Shown one piece after another: positions 52,711 to 61,682 of a stretch of DNA of 64,000 bases. This DNA comes from Clostridia bacterium (lineage in GTDB: Bacteria; Bacillota; Clostridia; Lachnospirales; Lachnospiraceae): NCBI GenBank assembly GCA_003249225.1, contig QKJQ01000029.1:1-64000 (forward strand), written 5' to 3'. Position numbers and translations under genes: made by a program. Numbering within the stretch: position 1 is the first letter of the stretch; each line of letters starts with the position of its first letter. The notes under the pieces were generated by a model that was not told the DNA's origin, did no database searches, and worked only from the letters and a program-made list of their open reading frames with translations.

Positions 52711-52739
52711 TTGACAAGGAATAACAAAAGGAATAGAGT
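52711..52739 (+). promoter_or_regulatory. Promoter of the aminotransferase gene
   Basis: A consensus -35 TTGACA (52711-52716), a 17-base spacer and -10 TAGAGT (52734-52739). An inverted repeat GTGAG/CTCAC (52751-52766) in the transcribed leader could be an operator for the nearby TetR-family protein. Confidence 0.6.
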
Positions 52740-52787
52740 ATTAGTATGACGTGAGCAGTGACTCACAAGTTTGAAAGGAGATTTGTT

Positions 52788-54278
52788 ATGGCTTATGAGG
52801 GGTTTGCAATTGACGAGTATCTTGATGCGCAAAAGGTAACAAAACAGTTGGATGATCTGATTCAGAAACCGGTGTATACGATTAAGAAGGATGATCTCGA
52901 TACGTATGAGGCAGAATACTTTGGAAAGAAGTGTACCAAATCAAAAGCCATGATCGATGAAGCCAGACAGACAATACCGGGAGGGGTACAGCATAACCTT
53001 GCCTTTAATTATCCGTTTCCCATTGTAATAACAAAGGCAGAAGGTGCTAAAATGTATGATGTTGACGGAAACTGGTATTATGATCTCCTGCAGGCAGGCG
53101 GTCCGACAATTCTGGGAAGCAATCCGCCGGCGGTAAGAGATCAGGTCATTGAACTTTTAAAGACCTGCGGACCATCTACGGGTCTTTTCCATGAATATGA
53201 ATATAAGCTGGCAAAGAAGATAGCAGATCTCGTACCATCGGTCGATATGTTCCGTATGCTTGGCTCCGGAACAGAAGCCTGCATGTGCGCAGCTCGTGTT
53301 GCAAGACTGAAGACCGGGAAGAAGAATATCTTAAAGATGGGCGGAGCCTATCATGGCTGGTCGGATCAGTTAGCTTATGGTATAAGAGTTCCCGGAACAA
53401 AATCGTTATTATCACGTGGTGTTCCCAAGTTTGTTTTCCGTCACACGGATGAATTTTTCCCGAATGACCTTGGCAGTCTGGAGCGGAAACTCTGGAAGAA
53501 CCGGCTGTATGGAGGAACCGCAGCAGTTTATCTGGAACCGGTCGGACCTGAGAGCGGCACTCGCCCGGTATCAAAAGAATTTGTTAAGGGTGCAGAAACA
53601 CTGGCTCATAAGTATGGTGCATTGCTGATCTTTGATGAAGTTGTTACGGGCTTTCGTATCGGTACAAGCGGGGCACAGGGGTATTTTGGTGTTGACCCTG
53701 ACCTTACGATCTTTGGTAAGGCAATTGCCGGAGGATATCCGGGCGCCGGCGGTGTTGGCGGACATAAGGACTGTATGGCTCATCTTGGTGCCGGTCTTGA
53801 TTCTTCCGGGAAAAAGGTGGCAAAAGCAATGTGCGGTGGTACAATGGCAGCTACTCCGGTATCCTGTGTGGCTGGTTATTATGCAATCAGTGAGATTGAA
53901 AGGACGAATGCCTGTGAGGTTGCCGGACGTATGGGAGACCGCCTGACAAAGGGCTTGCAGGGAATTATAAAGAAGTATGAGCTGCCTTTTGTGGCCTTTA
54001 ACCAGGGCTCGATCTGTCACCTTGACAATGCCGGGACCATGCATTTTAGTGTCAACTGGAAAAAGCCGTGGACGATTCCGGGAGTGCTAAAAGAAACTGG
54101 TATCCGACAGAAAGAGATGGAACATATGGGAGCGGCCTATACCGCAGAAGGACTTATTACACTGGCTGGATCCAGACTGTATACAAATGCAGCATATACA
54201 GAAGAGATGATCGATGATGTACTTACAAGATTTGATCGCGTCCTGTCAAAATGTGCACCAATGGAAGCACAACAATAA
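52788..54278 (+). CDS. Class III aminotransferase (glutamate-1-semialdehyde aminomutase-like)
   Basis: A 496-residue PLP enzyme of fold type I, class III. It has the GSGTEACMCAARVAR cofactor-phosphate region, LIFDEVVTGFR with the ring-N Asp, and the Schiff-base Lys311 in FGKAIAGGYP. An N-terminal extension of about 50 residues is longer than in HemL. I start at 52788, with GAAAGGAG 7 bases upstream. A heme role is unlikely as no other heme gene is near; with the aldolase and FGGY kinase downstream, it probably aminates or isomerises a sugar-derived aldehyde or keto compound. Confidence 0.85.
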   Translation: MAYEGFAIDEYLDAQKVTKQLDDLIQKPVYTIKKDDLDTYEAEYFGKKCTKSKAMIDEARQTIPGGVQHNLAFNYPFPIVITKAEGAKMYDVDGNWYYDLLQAGGPTILGSNPPAVRDQVIELLKTCGPSTGLFHEYEYKLAKKIADLVPSVDMFRMLGSGTEACMCAARVARLKTGKKNILKMGGAYHGWSDQLAYGIRVPGTKSLLSRGVPKFVFRHTDEFFPNDLGSLERKLWKNRLYGGTAAVYLEPVGPESGTRPVSKEFVKGAETLAHKYGALLIFDEVVTGFRIGTSGAQGYFGVDPDLTIFGKAIAGGYPGAGGVGGHKDCMAHLGAGLDSSGKKVAKAMCGGTMAATPVSCVAGYYAISEIERTNACEVAGRMGDRLTKGLQGIIKKYELPFVAFNQGSICHLDNAGTMHFSVNWKKPWTIPGVLKETGIRQKEMEHMGAAYTAEGLITLAGSRLYTNAAYTEEMIDDVLTRFDRVLSKCAPMEAQQ

Positions 54279-54409
54279 ACAGAATTTCAATTAGTAAAAT
54301 CAAAGCGGACAAAGACAGAGGATGAGTATGAAAAATTAAGAAGGATTCTTTTATAGAACTTCTAAAACGAGAAGGTAAATGATTTACGAATTCAGAAAGG
54401 AGGAGCAGC

Positions 54410-55537
54410 GTGGCTTATTCAATCAGTGAAGCAAAAGAACTGGTCATTCGAGCAGGCAAGATTCTGGTGGAAAGCGGGCTGATTCAAAGAACCTGGGGAA
54501 ATATCAGTGCAAGAATATCCGATACACAGTTTGTTATAACTCCAAGTGGATTGGCTTATGAAACATTGACCCCGAAGCAGATCGTGACAGTGAACATAGC
54601 CGACGGTTCGTATGAAGGAGATCTGAAACCCTCCAGTGAAAAAGGAATCCATGCAGATTCCTACCGACTTCGGCCGGAGGTGAATTTTGTGATCCATACG
54701 CACCAGGAACGTGCTTCAGAGATCAGTATAGACGGAAAGAATTGGACACTATCTCTGGAAGAGGATAAAAAAGTATTGGGGGATCTGGTTCCTTGTGCAG
54801 CGTATGGCATGCCCTCTACCGGTAAGCTGAAAAAGGCGGTGGAGGAAGCAATCAGCAGGTATCCCAACAGCAGGGCATTTCTCATGAAGCATCATGGTGT
54901 TCTTTGCCTTGGTAAGGACCTGGATCATGCCTTTGAGATCGCACAATATCTGGAAAATGTTGCGGACAGGATGTATCAGCAGGCATGCAAGGGGAAGCTC
55001 TACAAGAAAGATGGTAAAATCAGGGAATATGGCAGCAGTGAACGCAGTGGGGGTCATTTTACACTATTGCTGCAGGGAACAGCGAAAGAATACAAGATCG
55101 ACGCCTTAGAGACCGATGCTCCGGTTCAGGCCAGACTTCACGCGAAAATCTATCAATCCAGTAAAATGAATTACATTCTTCATGCGACCGATGAAGATAT
55201 CGTTGCGGTCAGCCAGTCAGGACGTTCCATGTCACCTTTGCTGGATGATTTAGCTCAGATTGCCGGTGTTACATTGAAAACGGTCCAAAATGCAATGGAC
55301 AATACTTCTGCCGTGAAACAGTTAAAACATAAAAATGCTGTTCTGCTGGCAGGAGAAGGAGCCTTATGCACCGGAATCACAGACAGCGATGCAAAAGCTG
55401 TGGAGATGGTCCTGAAAAAAGGATGTGCAGCCAGAATATATGCAAAGGCTACAGGAAGCAGGGAAAAACTTGGACTTCTTGATGCATCCATCCAAAGAAT
55501 GGTCTATGTGAAGAAATATTCAAAAAAGAAAATGTAA
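54410..55537 (+). CDS. Tandem class II aldolase/adducin protein, second domain degenerate
   Basis: A 375-residue protein. The first domain (about 1-195) is a complete class II aldolase with zinc ligands His96 and His98 (VIHTHQE) and His161 or His162 (MKHHG), and acid Glu77 (SSEKGIH), like L-fuculose-phosphate aldolase. The second (about 215-360) has the same fold trace but HATDED replaces HTH, and AGEGALCTG replaces the KHHG region, so it has lost its metal site. It starts with GTG behind AAAGGAGG. It would cleave a sugar phosphate to dihydroxyacetone phosphate and an aldehyde, or decarboxylate. It is in line with the aminotransferase, TetR and FGGY genes. Confidence 0.85.
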   Translation: MAYSISEAKELVIRAGKILVESGLIQRTWGNISARISDTQFVITPSGLAYETLTPKQIVTVNIADGSYEGDLKPSSEKGIHADSYRLRPEVNFVIHTHQERASEISIDGKNWTLSLEEDKKVLGDLVPCAAYGMPSTGKLKKAVEEAISRYPNSRAFLMKHHGVLCLGKDLDHAFEIAQYLENVADRMYQQACKGKLYKKDGKIREYGSSERSGGHFTLLLQGTAKEYKIDALETDAPVQARLHAKIYQSSKMNYILHATDEDIVAVSQSGRSMSPLLDDLAQIAGVTLKTVQNAMDNTSAVKQLKHKNAVLLAGEGALCTGITDSDAKAVEMVLKKGCAARIYAKATGSREKLGLLDASIQRMVYVKKYSKKKM

Positions 55538-55555
55538 GAATTACGAGGTTACTGC

Positions 55556-56209
55556 ATGTTAAAAAAGCTGACAGACGAAAAAATAGTGGAAATTCTTGAA
55601 ACCGGGATCACGGAGTTTGCGAAAAAAGGACTTGATGGAGCGAATATCAATGTTATTGCAAAAAATGCAGGAATCAGTATAGGGGTGCTCTACAAGTACT
55701 TTGAAAATAAGGAGGAGTTTTTTCTGGCTTGCGTGAAAAGAAGTCTGGAAGCTTTGGAAGCCGTTTTGAAAGAAGTTACGAACGGAGAAGAAAAAATCCT
55801 TGTAAGGGCGGAAAAGATTATTCGAGCCGTGATCTATTATTCAAAAGAATACAGTGATTACATTAATATGTATCAGGAGATCATGTCCGGCAGCAGTAAA
55901 AAATTTGCGCCTTTGCTTGCTGTAGAGATCGAAAGTATGACGGCCAAGACGTATGCTGATTTCATTAAAAAAGCAATGGAGAGTGATGATATCAGAAAAG
56001 ATATTGATCCACGCATGTTTGCCTTCTTTTTTGATAATCTGCTGACCATGCTGCAGTTCTCGTATTCCTGTGATTACCACAGGGAGCGCTTAAAAGTATA
56101 TTGCGGTGTGGATGTATTTGATGATGACGAAAAGGTGATAACAGAACTTGTAAAGTTCATCGAGTCTGCGTTTACCTTTGCGCAGTCTGAAGTAGCGCAT
56201 GGAAAGTAA
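55556..56209 (+). CDS. TetR-family transcription regulator
   Basis: A 217-residue regulator. The N-terminal helix-turn-helix (about 5-55) is canonical: ILETGITEFAKKGLDGANINVIAKNAGISIGVLYKYFENKEE read across the motif. The rest is the ligand-binding helical domain. GAGG is 7 bases before the ATG, 18 bases after the aldolase stop. Being embedded in the cluster, it most likely represses the aminotransferase promoter, where an inverted repeat is present. Confidence 0.9.
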   Translation: MLKKLTDEKIVEILETGITEFAKKGLDGANINVIAKNAGISIGVLYKYFENKEEFFLACVKRSLEALEAVLKEVTNGEEKILVRAEKIIRAVIYYSKEYSDYINMYQEIMSGSSKKFAPLLAVEIESMTAKTYADFIKKAMESDDIRKDIDPRMFAFFFDNLLTMLQFSYSCDYHRERLKVYCGVDVFDDDEKVITELVKFIESAFTFAQSEVAHGK

Positions 56210-56225
56210 AGAAGAAATTCGTTCA

Positions 56226-56324
56226 ATGGCTGATAACGAGAGTAAAAAGAATATTGATGCTATCCATCAGGTCAGATACGGAAAGATGGGTGTTTGTACC
56301 TGTGGTCCAAGGGGTTTGCTTTAA
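56226..56324 (+). CDS. Possible 32-residue peptide
   Basis: A short frame from ATG 56226 encodes a charged start and an ending GKMGVCTCGPRGLL with a Cys-x-Cys pair. The ribosome binding site is weak (AAGAAG). It may be chance or the remnant of a gene fragment. Confidence 0.22.
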   Translation: MADNESKKNIDAIHQVRYGKMGVCTCGPRGLL

Positions 56325-56344
56325 GAGAGGTGAGGTATTTAAGT

Positions 56345-57949
56345 ATGACGTATGTGATTGCTTATGATATTGGAACAACTGGTGTAAAGACCTGTCTTTT
56401 TCGCATTCAGGAAAAGATAGAACTGATATCCAGCGCTCACGAGGGATACCATCTGTACATGGTTAAAAATGGGGGAGCAGAGCAGGATGAGGAAGAATGG
56501 TGGAATGCCATGTGCGTTACCACAAGAAAATTATTTGAGGGGAATGAGGTAACGCCAGCTGAAATCGCGGGGATTTCATTTTGCTCACAGATGCAGGGAC
56601 TTGTTCTGGTCGACAAAGATGGAATGGCTGTGCGGAAACCAATGAGTTATATGGATCAACGGGCAACAAGAGAAATGAAAGACGGCATGGGATATGGGTT
56701 GAAGATCTCCGGGGTGAATGCCGTTAAGCTCTTTCGCAGTCTGTGGATCTCAAAAGCAGCCTCAACGAGTGTCAAAGATCCGGTCTGGAAGTATAAATGG
56801 GTCGAGAACAATGAACCGGAAAGCTTTAAACGAGTATATAAATGGCTGGACGTGAAAGAGTACCTGACCTATCGATGTACCGGTCGTTTTGTTATGACAG
56901 AAGATTCTGCTTTCGCAACCTTGCTTTACGATACCAGAAAGGGAAAAGAAGGGTTCAGTAAATCTCTTTGCAGGATGAATGGTGTTCGAATGGAACATTT
57001 ACCTGAGATTACAAAGTCCACGGATAAAATTGGCGGTCTGACTGAAAAGTCTGCCACTGAGCTAGGACTGGTCCCCGGAATCCCGGTGTTCGGAGGTGGA
57101 GGAGATGCTTCTCTGATCGGTATAGGGGCAGGCTGTGTTAAGGTCGGGGATACCCATATCTATTCTGGCACCTCCGGTTGGGTATCTACGATCGTGGACA
57201 AGCAGAAAGTCGATATTTTTCGAATGATCGCTGCAATTGTTGGCGCGCAGGGGGGGCGCTACAATTATTTTGCAGAGATGGAGACAGCAGGAAAATGTCT
57301 GGAATGGGTCAAGGATCATCTTGCTTTGGATGAAATCGGTATCTATCTGGAAAAAAAGCATGTTGCACAGACACAGGAAGCAACCTACGTGAACCTGTAT
57401 GATTATCTTATGGAAACGATCAAATCGATTGGACCGGGAGCAGGTGGTGTGATATTTACCCCCTGGCTTCATGGAAACCGGTGTCCCTTTGAGGATCCGA
57501 ATGCTGCAGGAATATTCTTTAATATAACGCTGGATACCGGAAAGACAGAACTGATACGTGCCGTATTGGAGGGAATCTGCTACCACCTGCGCTGGATGCT
57601 CGAGTGTCAGGGAAAGAAGATCAAAACCTCCAGTTCGATCCGTTTTGTCGGCGGTGGGGCATTGTCGCCGATAACAGGTCAGATTCTGGCGGATATAACA
57701 GGTTATAAGGTCGAAGTAGTATCGAACCCACAAAATGTCGGTTCCGTGGGTGCTGCTGCGGTAGTCGGTGTAGGACTTGGCATTATTCCGGATCTTGAAA
57801 CCGTCAAAGATTATATCCCGCCTATGCAGTGCTTTGAACCAGACACAAAGGCAAAAGAAATATATGACAGGAATTATGAAGTATTCAAGCGATTGTATCA
57901 GACAAACAAAGAGAATTTTAAAGCATTAAAGAAATCAGTATGTCAATAG
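56345..57949 (+). CDS. FGGY-family carbohydrate kinase
   Basis: A 534-residue sugar kinase of the xylulokinase/gluconokinase superfamily. The N-terminal phosphate-1 motif is VIAYDIGTTGVKTCLF (Asp8), and the C-terminal half has GSGTSG-like GTSGWVSTIV and the VGGGALSPITGQILADITG nucleotide motif. I start at 56345, with GAGGT 8 bases upstream; the upstream in-frame start adds residues before the conserved start strand. It probably phosphorylates the pathway sugar before aldol cleavage. The exact sugar is unknown. Confidence 0.9.
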   Translation: MTYVIAYDIGTTGVKTCLFRIQEKIELISSAHEGYHLYMVKNGGAEQDEEEWWNAMCVTTRKLFEGNEVTPAEIAGISFCSQMQGLVLVDKDGMAVRKPMSYMDQRATREMKDGMGYGLKISGVNAVKLFRSLWISKAASTSVKDPVWKYKWVENNEPESFKRVYKWLDVKEYLTYRCTGRFVMTEDSAFATLLYDTRKGKEGFSKSLCRMNGVRMEHLPEITKSTDKIGGLTEKSATELGLVPGIPVFGGGGDASLIGIGAGCVKVGDTHIYSGTSGWVSTIVDKQKVDIFRMIAAIVGAQGGRYNYFAEMETAGKCLEWVKDHLALDEIGIYLEKKHVAQTQEATYVNLYDYLMETIKSIGPGAGGVIFTPWLHGNRCPFEDPNAAGIFFNITLDTGKTELIRAVLEGICYHLRWMLECQGKKIKTSSSIRFVGGGALSPITGQILADITGYKVEVVSNPQNVGSVGAAAVVGVGLGIIPDLETVKDYIPPMQCFEPDTKAKEIYDRNYEVFKRLYQTNKENFKALKKSVCQ

Positions 57950-57974
57950 TAGCAGGATTGAAAGAACGACAGAT

Positions 57975-58031
57975 CTGAAAGTAAACAGACCTGAAAGTAA
58001 ACAGAACGAAAGTAAACAGAACGAAAGTAAC
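57975..58031 (+). repeat. Short tandem repeat, 15-16-bp unit
   Basis: GAAAGTAAACAGA(A)C occurs three times in tandem with a fourth partial copy, in the gap between the FGGY kinase and the GtrA gene. It is probably a replication-slippage product. Confidence 0.75.
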
Positions 58032-58144
58032 ATCAAAACTGCAATAACATCAGCAACTTGATACTATCATCAATAAGAAACACTGCAATAATTCAGAATC
58101 AACAGACACAAAAGGGAGTCGTATCATGAAAGGATGAGAACGCT

Positions 58145-58633
58145 ATGAGTCAAAGAGAGGATGAGAATTTGGTTAGAACTGAGCTATTCAGGGGGATTAA
58201 ATTCGGGCTGTTTTCGATCTCAGCCGGAATTGTAGAAATTGCAGCATTTTCGTTGTTAAATGAATTGACCGGATTATCTTACTGGCCGTGTTACCTTATT
58301 GCATTGGTCTTATCTGTAATCTGGAACTTTACCTTGAACCGTCGTTATACATTCCGTTCTGCGAACAATGTAACAGTCGCCATGCTAAAAGTATTACTCT
58401 TTTATGCAGCCTTTGTGCCTGCTTCTACGATGCTTGGCGATTATCTGGCAGATACCTTGTTGTGGAATGAATATCTGGTCACCTTACTTAATATGCTGGC
58501 TAATTTTATCCTGGAATTCCTGTACGATCGTTTCTTCGTATTTCGAAAGTCTATTGATACCAACCAGCTTGCAAAAGCAAAACAAAATACAGTGCCGGTT
58601 CAGGATACGATAACAGAACAGACACTGGACTAG
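58145..58633 (+). CDS. GtrA-like membrane protein
   Basis: A 162-residue protein of the GtrA family with four predicted membrane segments and the family marks FGLFSISAGIVEIAAF, WNFTLNRRYTFRS and LEFLYDRFFVFRKS. GtrA proteins take part in moving or modifying lipid-linked sugars in the envelope. GGATGAG stands upstream of the ATG. No glycosyltransferase partner is adjacent. The C-terminal tail (about 135-162) is soluble and variable. Confidence 0.88.
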   Translation: MSQREDENLVRTELFRGIKFGLFSISAGIVEIAAFSLLNELTGLSYWPCYLIALVLSVIWNFTLNRRYTFRSANNVTVAMLKVLLFYAAFVPASTMLGDYLADTLLWNEYLVTLLNMLANFILEFLYDRFFVFRKSIDTNQLAKAKQNTVPVQDTITEQTLD

Positions 58634-58721
58634 AATAACGGGAACCAATAAAAACCACGCCGCGAAGGGAGCGAACTCACACAATTGGATAATTTCGATA
58701 ATGGAATACGTTTGGTATTCT

Positions 58722-59621
58722 TTATAGAGTAAGTTCGGTTTTGAAAGCAATGACCGCTTCCCCTGTAATTTTTACCGAAACGGGTTCCTGATTCTTAATA
58801 TCTACATGGACTTCCATGGTACCGGCACGGTGAATTGCTTCCCCCTGGCGTATTTTGAACGTAACTTCATCAAGACCCTGTCCGAGTAATCCATAATGGA
58901 CCAGATATGCACCAAGTGGGCCATTGGCATTGCCGGTAACAGGGTCTTCATTTATCCCAATGGCGGGTGCGAACATTCTGCCATGAACCAGGATTTCCTG
59001 ATCCGGATGAAGTGTGAACACATAAAAACCATTGCAGCCGGTCAATTCACTTACCTGTGTCAGCAACTGCATGTTTGGTCTTAATCCGTGCAAAAGTTCA
59101 AGATGATTGATACCAACCATAATCTTTGAGTGACCGGTCGATACGATGGAGACAGGGCACTCTGCGTTTCGATCGCTCCTGCAGATGCCAAGGGCCTCCA
59201 TAAGCAGGCGCAAAGCATCTTCTTTGAGTGTTTCACCAAAGAGTATTTCACCTTGTGTCATAACGATTTTATAATCATTATTCTCACGGAGAATTTCGAC
59301 CGGCAAAATTCCTGCTCCTGTTTTCTGAAATTGTCTGATCGTATCAAAATTGTTTTCAAGAGCACGCGCATAATGAGCCGCAATGGTCGCGTGACCACAG
59401 ATTGGAACCTCTTTTAAAGGGGTAAAAAAGCGTACATGCACATCGTATGCAGTATCTTCCGATGAGAAAACAAAAGCTGTTTCTGAATTATTCAGCTCTC
59501 TTGCAATTCTTTGCATATCGGTTTCTGAAAGCCCGTCTGCGTTGGTTATAACTCCGGCGGGATTTCCTGAGAATTTGCTACGTGTAAAAGAGTCAATCTG
59601 ATATAAATGATATGTTTTCAT
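58722..59621 (-). CDS. PhzF-family isomerase/epimerase
   Basis: A 299-residue PhzF-fold enzyme with the catalytic Glu47 in ELNNSETAFVF, the ICGHATIAAHYA motif in the first half and GINEDPVTGNANGPLGAYL in the second. The duplicated diaminopimelate-epimerase fold and length are normal. GGAG is 12 bases before the ATG. It catalyses a proton-shift isomerisation; without other phenazine genes the substrate is unknown. Confidence 0.9.
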   Translation of the reverse strand: MKTYHLYQIDSFTRSKFSGNPAGVITNADGLSETDMQRIARELNNSETAFVFSSEDTAYDVHVRFFTPLKEVPICGHATIAAHYARALENNFDTIRQFQKTGAGILPVEILRENNDYKIVMTQGEILFGETLKEDALRLLMEALGICRSDRNAECPVSIVSTGHSKIMVGINHLELLHGLRPNMQLLTQVSELTGCNGFYVFTLHPDQEILVHGRMFAPAIGINEDPVTGNANGPLGAYLVHYGLLGQGLDEVTFKIRQGEAIHRAGTMEVHVDIKNQEPVSVKITGEAVIAFKTELTL

Positions 59622-59776
59622 TGTGTTTCTTCTCCTTTGATAAATGATAAGTCAGCAACCAGTTTTTTTCTCTGTCTTCCTTACTCGTTTTATTGAGTTT
59701 TAATACTATCTCATCATTTTTTAGAAAAGCTGTGTCAAAAAATAGGATTGTTCTACAGTTTCTTAATAGAATAGCT

Positions 59777-60481
59777 TTATGTACATAGAATCTCAAAGAG
59801 GTCCTTAAAGCAATCCATTTCTTTAACCTTGACCTTGCTCTGGGTATGGAAAGGTTCGACGTTATACCATATGGTATTCAGACCGGCATCGAGACCACCT
59901 ATAACATCTGTATAAGAATCGTTACCGACATAAAGGATGTCTTCTTTTCCTGTATCTGAAAAATCATTTTGTATTTCGTCAATTGCTATCTGAAAGAACT
60001 GGGTCGATGGCTTTCGAATGCGGCAGTCAGCACTGGAAAAGACATTCGTAAAATAACGCAGTATGCCAAATTCATTTAAAAGTTTTTTTGCTGAAGTTCC
60101 TGTAAAAATACTGTTTGATAATATGTACATAGGAATACCATCGTTTGCTGCTTTTGACAGAAAAACCCGGACATCATCAAGAAGCGTAACCTTCTGCATA
60201 TGATCCATGATATTATATTCAAGATCATAGAGATTCTCAGGCAAAGGAACTCCAAACCGCTCGAAGAAGAACGGAATTTCATCCTGAATCAGACAGATTT
60301 CTATATTCTCTGTTTTTCTTCGTTCGTAAAGCGGAAGAAATGTCTCTGCATATTCTGTAAGCTCGTTGAATGAACAATTCTTTGAAAAGTAGGCGTTGTA
60401 AAGATAAACAAGACCAGCATGAAAATCAAAGGAGATATCCTTTAAAATGGTATCGTATAAATCAAATAAGAGTACTTTCAT
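59777..60481 (-). CDS. HAD-superfamily hydrolase
   Basis: A 234-residue HAD phosphatase with motif I LLFDLYDTIL (nucleophile Asp7; Tyr at the usual second Asp position, as in haloacid dehalogenase and some phosphatases), motif II YILSNS, the Lys in CRIRKPSTQFF and motif IV YVGNDSYTDVIGG. The cap is the helical C1 type. I start at 60481, with GAAGGAAG upstream of the ATG. A phosphatase for a nucleotide or sugar phosphate is likely; the missing second Asp leaves dehalogenase-like chemistry possible. Confidence 0.85.
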   Translation of the reverse strand: MKVLLFDLYDTILKDISFDFHAGLVYLYNAYFSKNCSFNELTEYAETFLPLYERRKTENIEICLIQDEIPFFFERFGVPLPENLYDLEYNIMDHMQKVTLLDDVRVFLSKAANDGIPMYILSNSIFTGTSAKKLLNEFGILRYFTNVFSSADCRIRKPSTQFFQIAIDEIQNDFSDTGKEDILYVGNDSYTDVIGGLDAGLNTIWYNVEPFHTQSKVKVKEMDCFKDLFEILCT

Positions 60482-60577
60482 AAACACTTCCTTCTCAATA
60501 GTTTTACGAGGTAGAGCAAAGTATGCTTTTTTATTAAGCTTTCTGTCTATGTCTTTTTTGTTTCTTTGTTTTACTTA

Positions 60578-61003
60578 TTATTGCAGTTGAAAACCTGCAC
60601 TTTCCATCAAATCTTTCATAGCACACAGACAGAAAGGATGACCGGCCGGATCGAACATAACCGTCCAGTTATCAGAGAACTGTTCCGTGGCGATGGTTGC
60701 GCCGCATTCCAAAGCGTGCTGTACGGACTTTTCCAAATCGTTGACGGCAAAATCAAGGTGTGCCATCTGCTGCTGTGCACCTTGCTCTTCTGGCCATACA
60801 GGCGGAAGGTATTCAGGATTTCTTTGAAACAATATACCAAGGTATTCGCCCTGACTCGTTCCGGGAGCGTAGACGCAGGCCCAGTCTTCATCCATATCCA
60901 GTGCTTCCCAGCGAAGCAGGGAGGCGTAGAATTTTGCAAGATCATGGGGTGCTTTGCAGTCCAATGTAAAAGAGTACATCTTGATTTTTATTTCGTTGTT
61001 CAT
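60578..61003 (-). CDS. VOC-family (glyoxalase-like) protein
   Basis: A 141-residue single-module VOC protein: FTLDCKAPHDLAKFYASLLRWE at the start, HLDFAVNDLEKSVQHALECGA in the middle, and FDPAGHPFCLC at the end. The paired beta-alpha-beta-beta-beta units are clear. A metal site could use His and Glu in these motifs. The function is open (glyoxalase, dioxygenase or antibiotic-binding). AAAGGATC lies upstream of the ATG. Confidence 0.88.
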   Translation of the reverse strand: MNNEIKIKMYSFTLDCKAPHDLAKFYASLLRWEALDMDEDWACVYAPGTSQGEYLGILFQRNPEYLPPVWPEEQGAQQQMAHLDFAVNDLEKSVQHALECGATIATEQFSDNWTVMFDPAGHPFCLCAMKDLMESAGFQLQ

Positions 61004-61059
61004 AGCAGTTTGATCCTTTCTGTTTTATTCGGGGCACTAGTTATTCCATTTCTTATAAT

Positions 61060-61593
61060 CTAATTCGATGCGTTCCTTTTTTCATTAATAAATGCAAGAA
61101 AGTTAGCTTTTTGTATTTCATCCAAAAAAACATTCTTTGGAAGAAGAAGTGATTGCACAGAGCTGATATAAAGATAGATTGCAGTATTTGTTTCGATTAC
61201 TTTTTCAATAGAGGAGTAGAGGATCTTACTTTCAGAACGTGGATTGGTCTCATAGATGAGCTCTTCCTCAAATTTAATTGTTGAGGTACTGTTGAATGGC
61301 AGTTTTCCGTCTTTCTTCATACCTTGTATTCTTCTTGTGATTGTATATAAAACTATTTTTTTACGTATGAGAAACCAGAACAATGAGGCGAATGACAAAA
61401 GTATAACATTAATTATTATTAGCAGGAGATCTGATTTATTCATTATCAAGGAAGCAATGAATAGGATGCTTATGAGTGGCATAAGTAAATTAGTTAACAA
61501 TATAGTTTTTTTGTTGGAAGGGCTGTTAAAATAATGATACAGGTTAAACTGAATATAATCGTCTTCTTCCAGATGGATAGTAAATTCAAACAT
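61060..61593 (-). CDS. YcxB-like membrane protein
   Basis: A 177-residue protein with a short soluble start (FTIHLEEDDYIQFNLYHYFNSP), two membrane segments (about 33-50 and 56-76) and a soluble C-terminal domain with IKFEEELIYETN and LLLPKNVF. This matches YcxB-type proteins of unknown function. I start at 61593, with GAGG 5 bases upstream; the in-frame GTG before it overlaps that site. Confidence 0.78.
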   Translation of the reverse strand: MFEFTIHLEEDDYIQFNLYHYFNSPSNKKTILLTNLLMPLISILFIASLIMNKSDLLLIIINVILLSFASLFWFLIRKKIVLYTITRRIQGMKKDGKLPFNSTSTIKFEEELIYETNPRSESKILYSSIEKVIETNTAIYLYISSVQSLLLPKNVFLDEIQKANFLAFINEKRNASN

Positions 61594-61631
61594 AGTCACC
61601 TCGTAGTGTTAGAGTTTTTATAGTTTGGTCA

Positions 61632-61661
61632 TAGGCAACCCCGCATACTGTATGTTGCCTA
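61632..61661. repeat. Perfect 8-bp hairpin between minus-strand genes
   Basis: TAGGCAAC/GTTGCCTA (61632-61639 and 61654-61661) with further pairing inside lies upstream of the YcxB-like gene and downstream of the cysteine-rich gene. No T-run follows on either strand, so termination is uncertain. Confidence 0.55.
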
Positions 61662-61682
61662 GTGCCGTTCAGGGGGCGGATA

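Noticed and set aside
52788..54278. Heme biosynthesis gene hemL
   Set aside because: Although the fold is glutamate-1-semialdehyde aminomutase-like, the long N-terminal extension and sugar-pathway neighbours argue against a heme role.
58704..58726. Hairpin GAATAC/GTATTC after the GtrA gene as a terminator
   Set aside because: The stem is only 6 bp and the tail TTTATAG is a poor T-run; it also overlaps the end of the PhzF gene.
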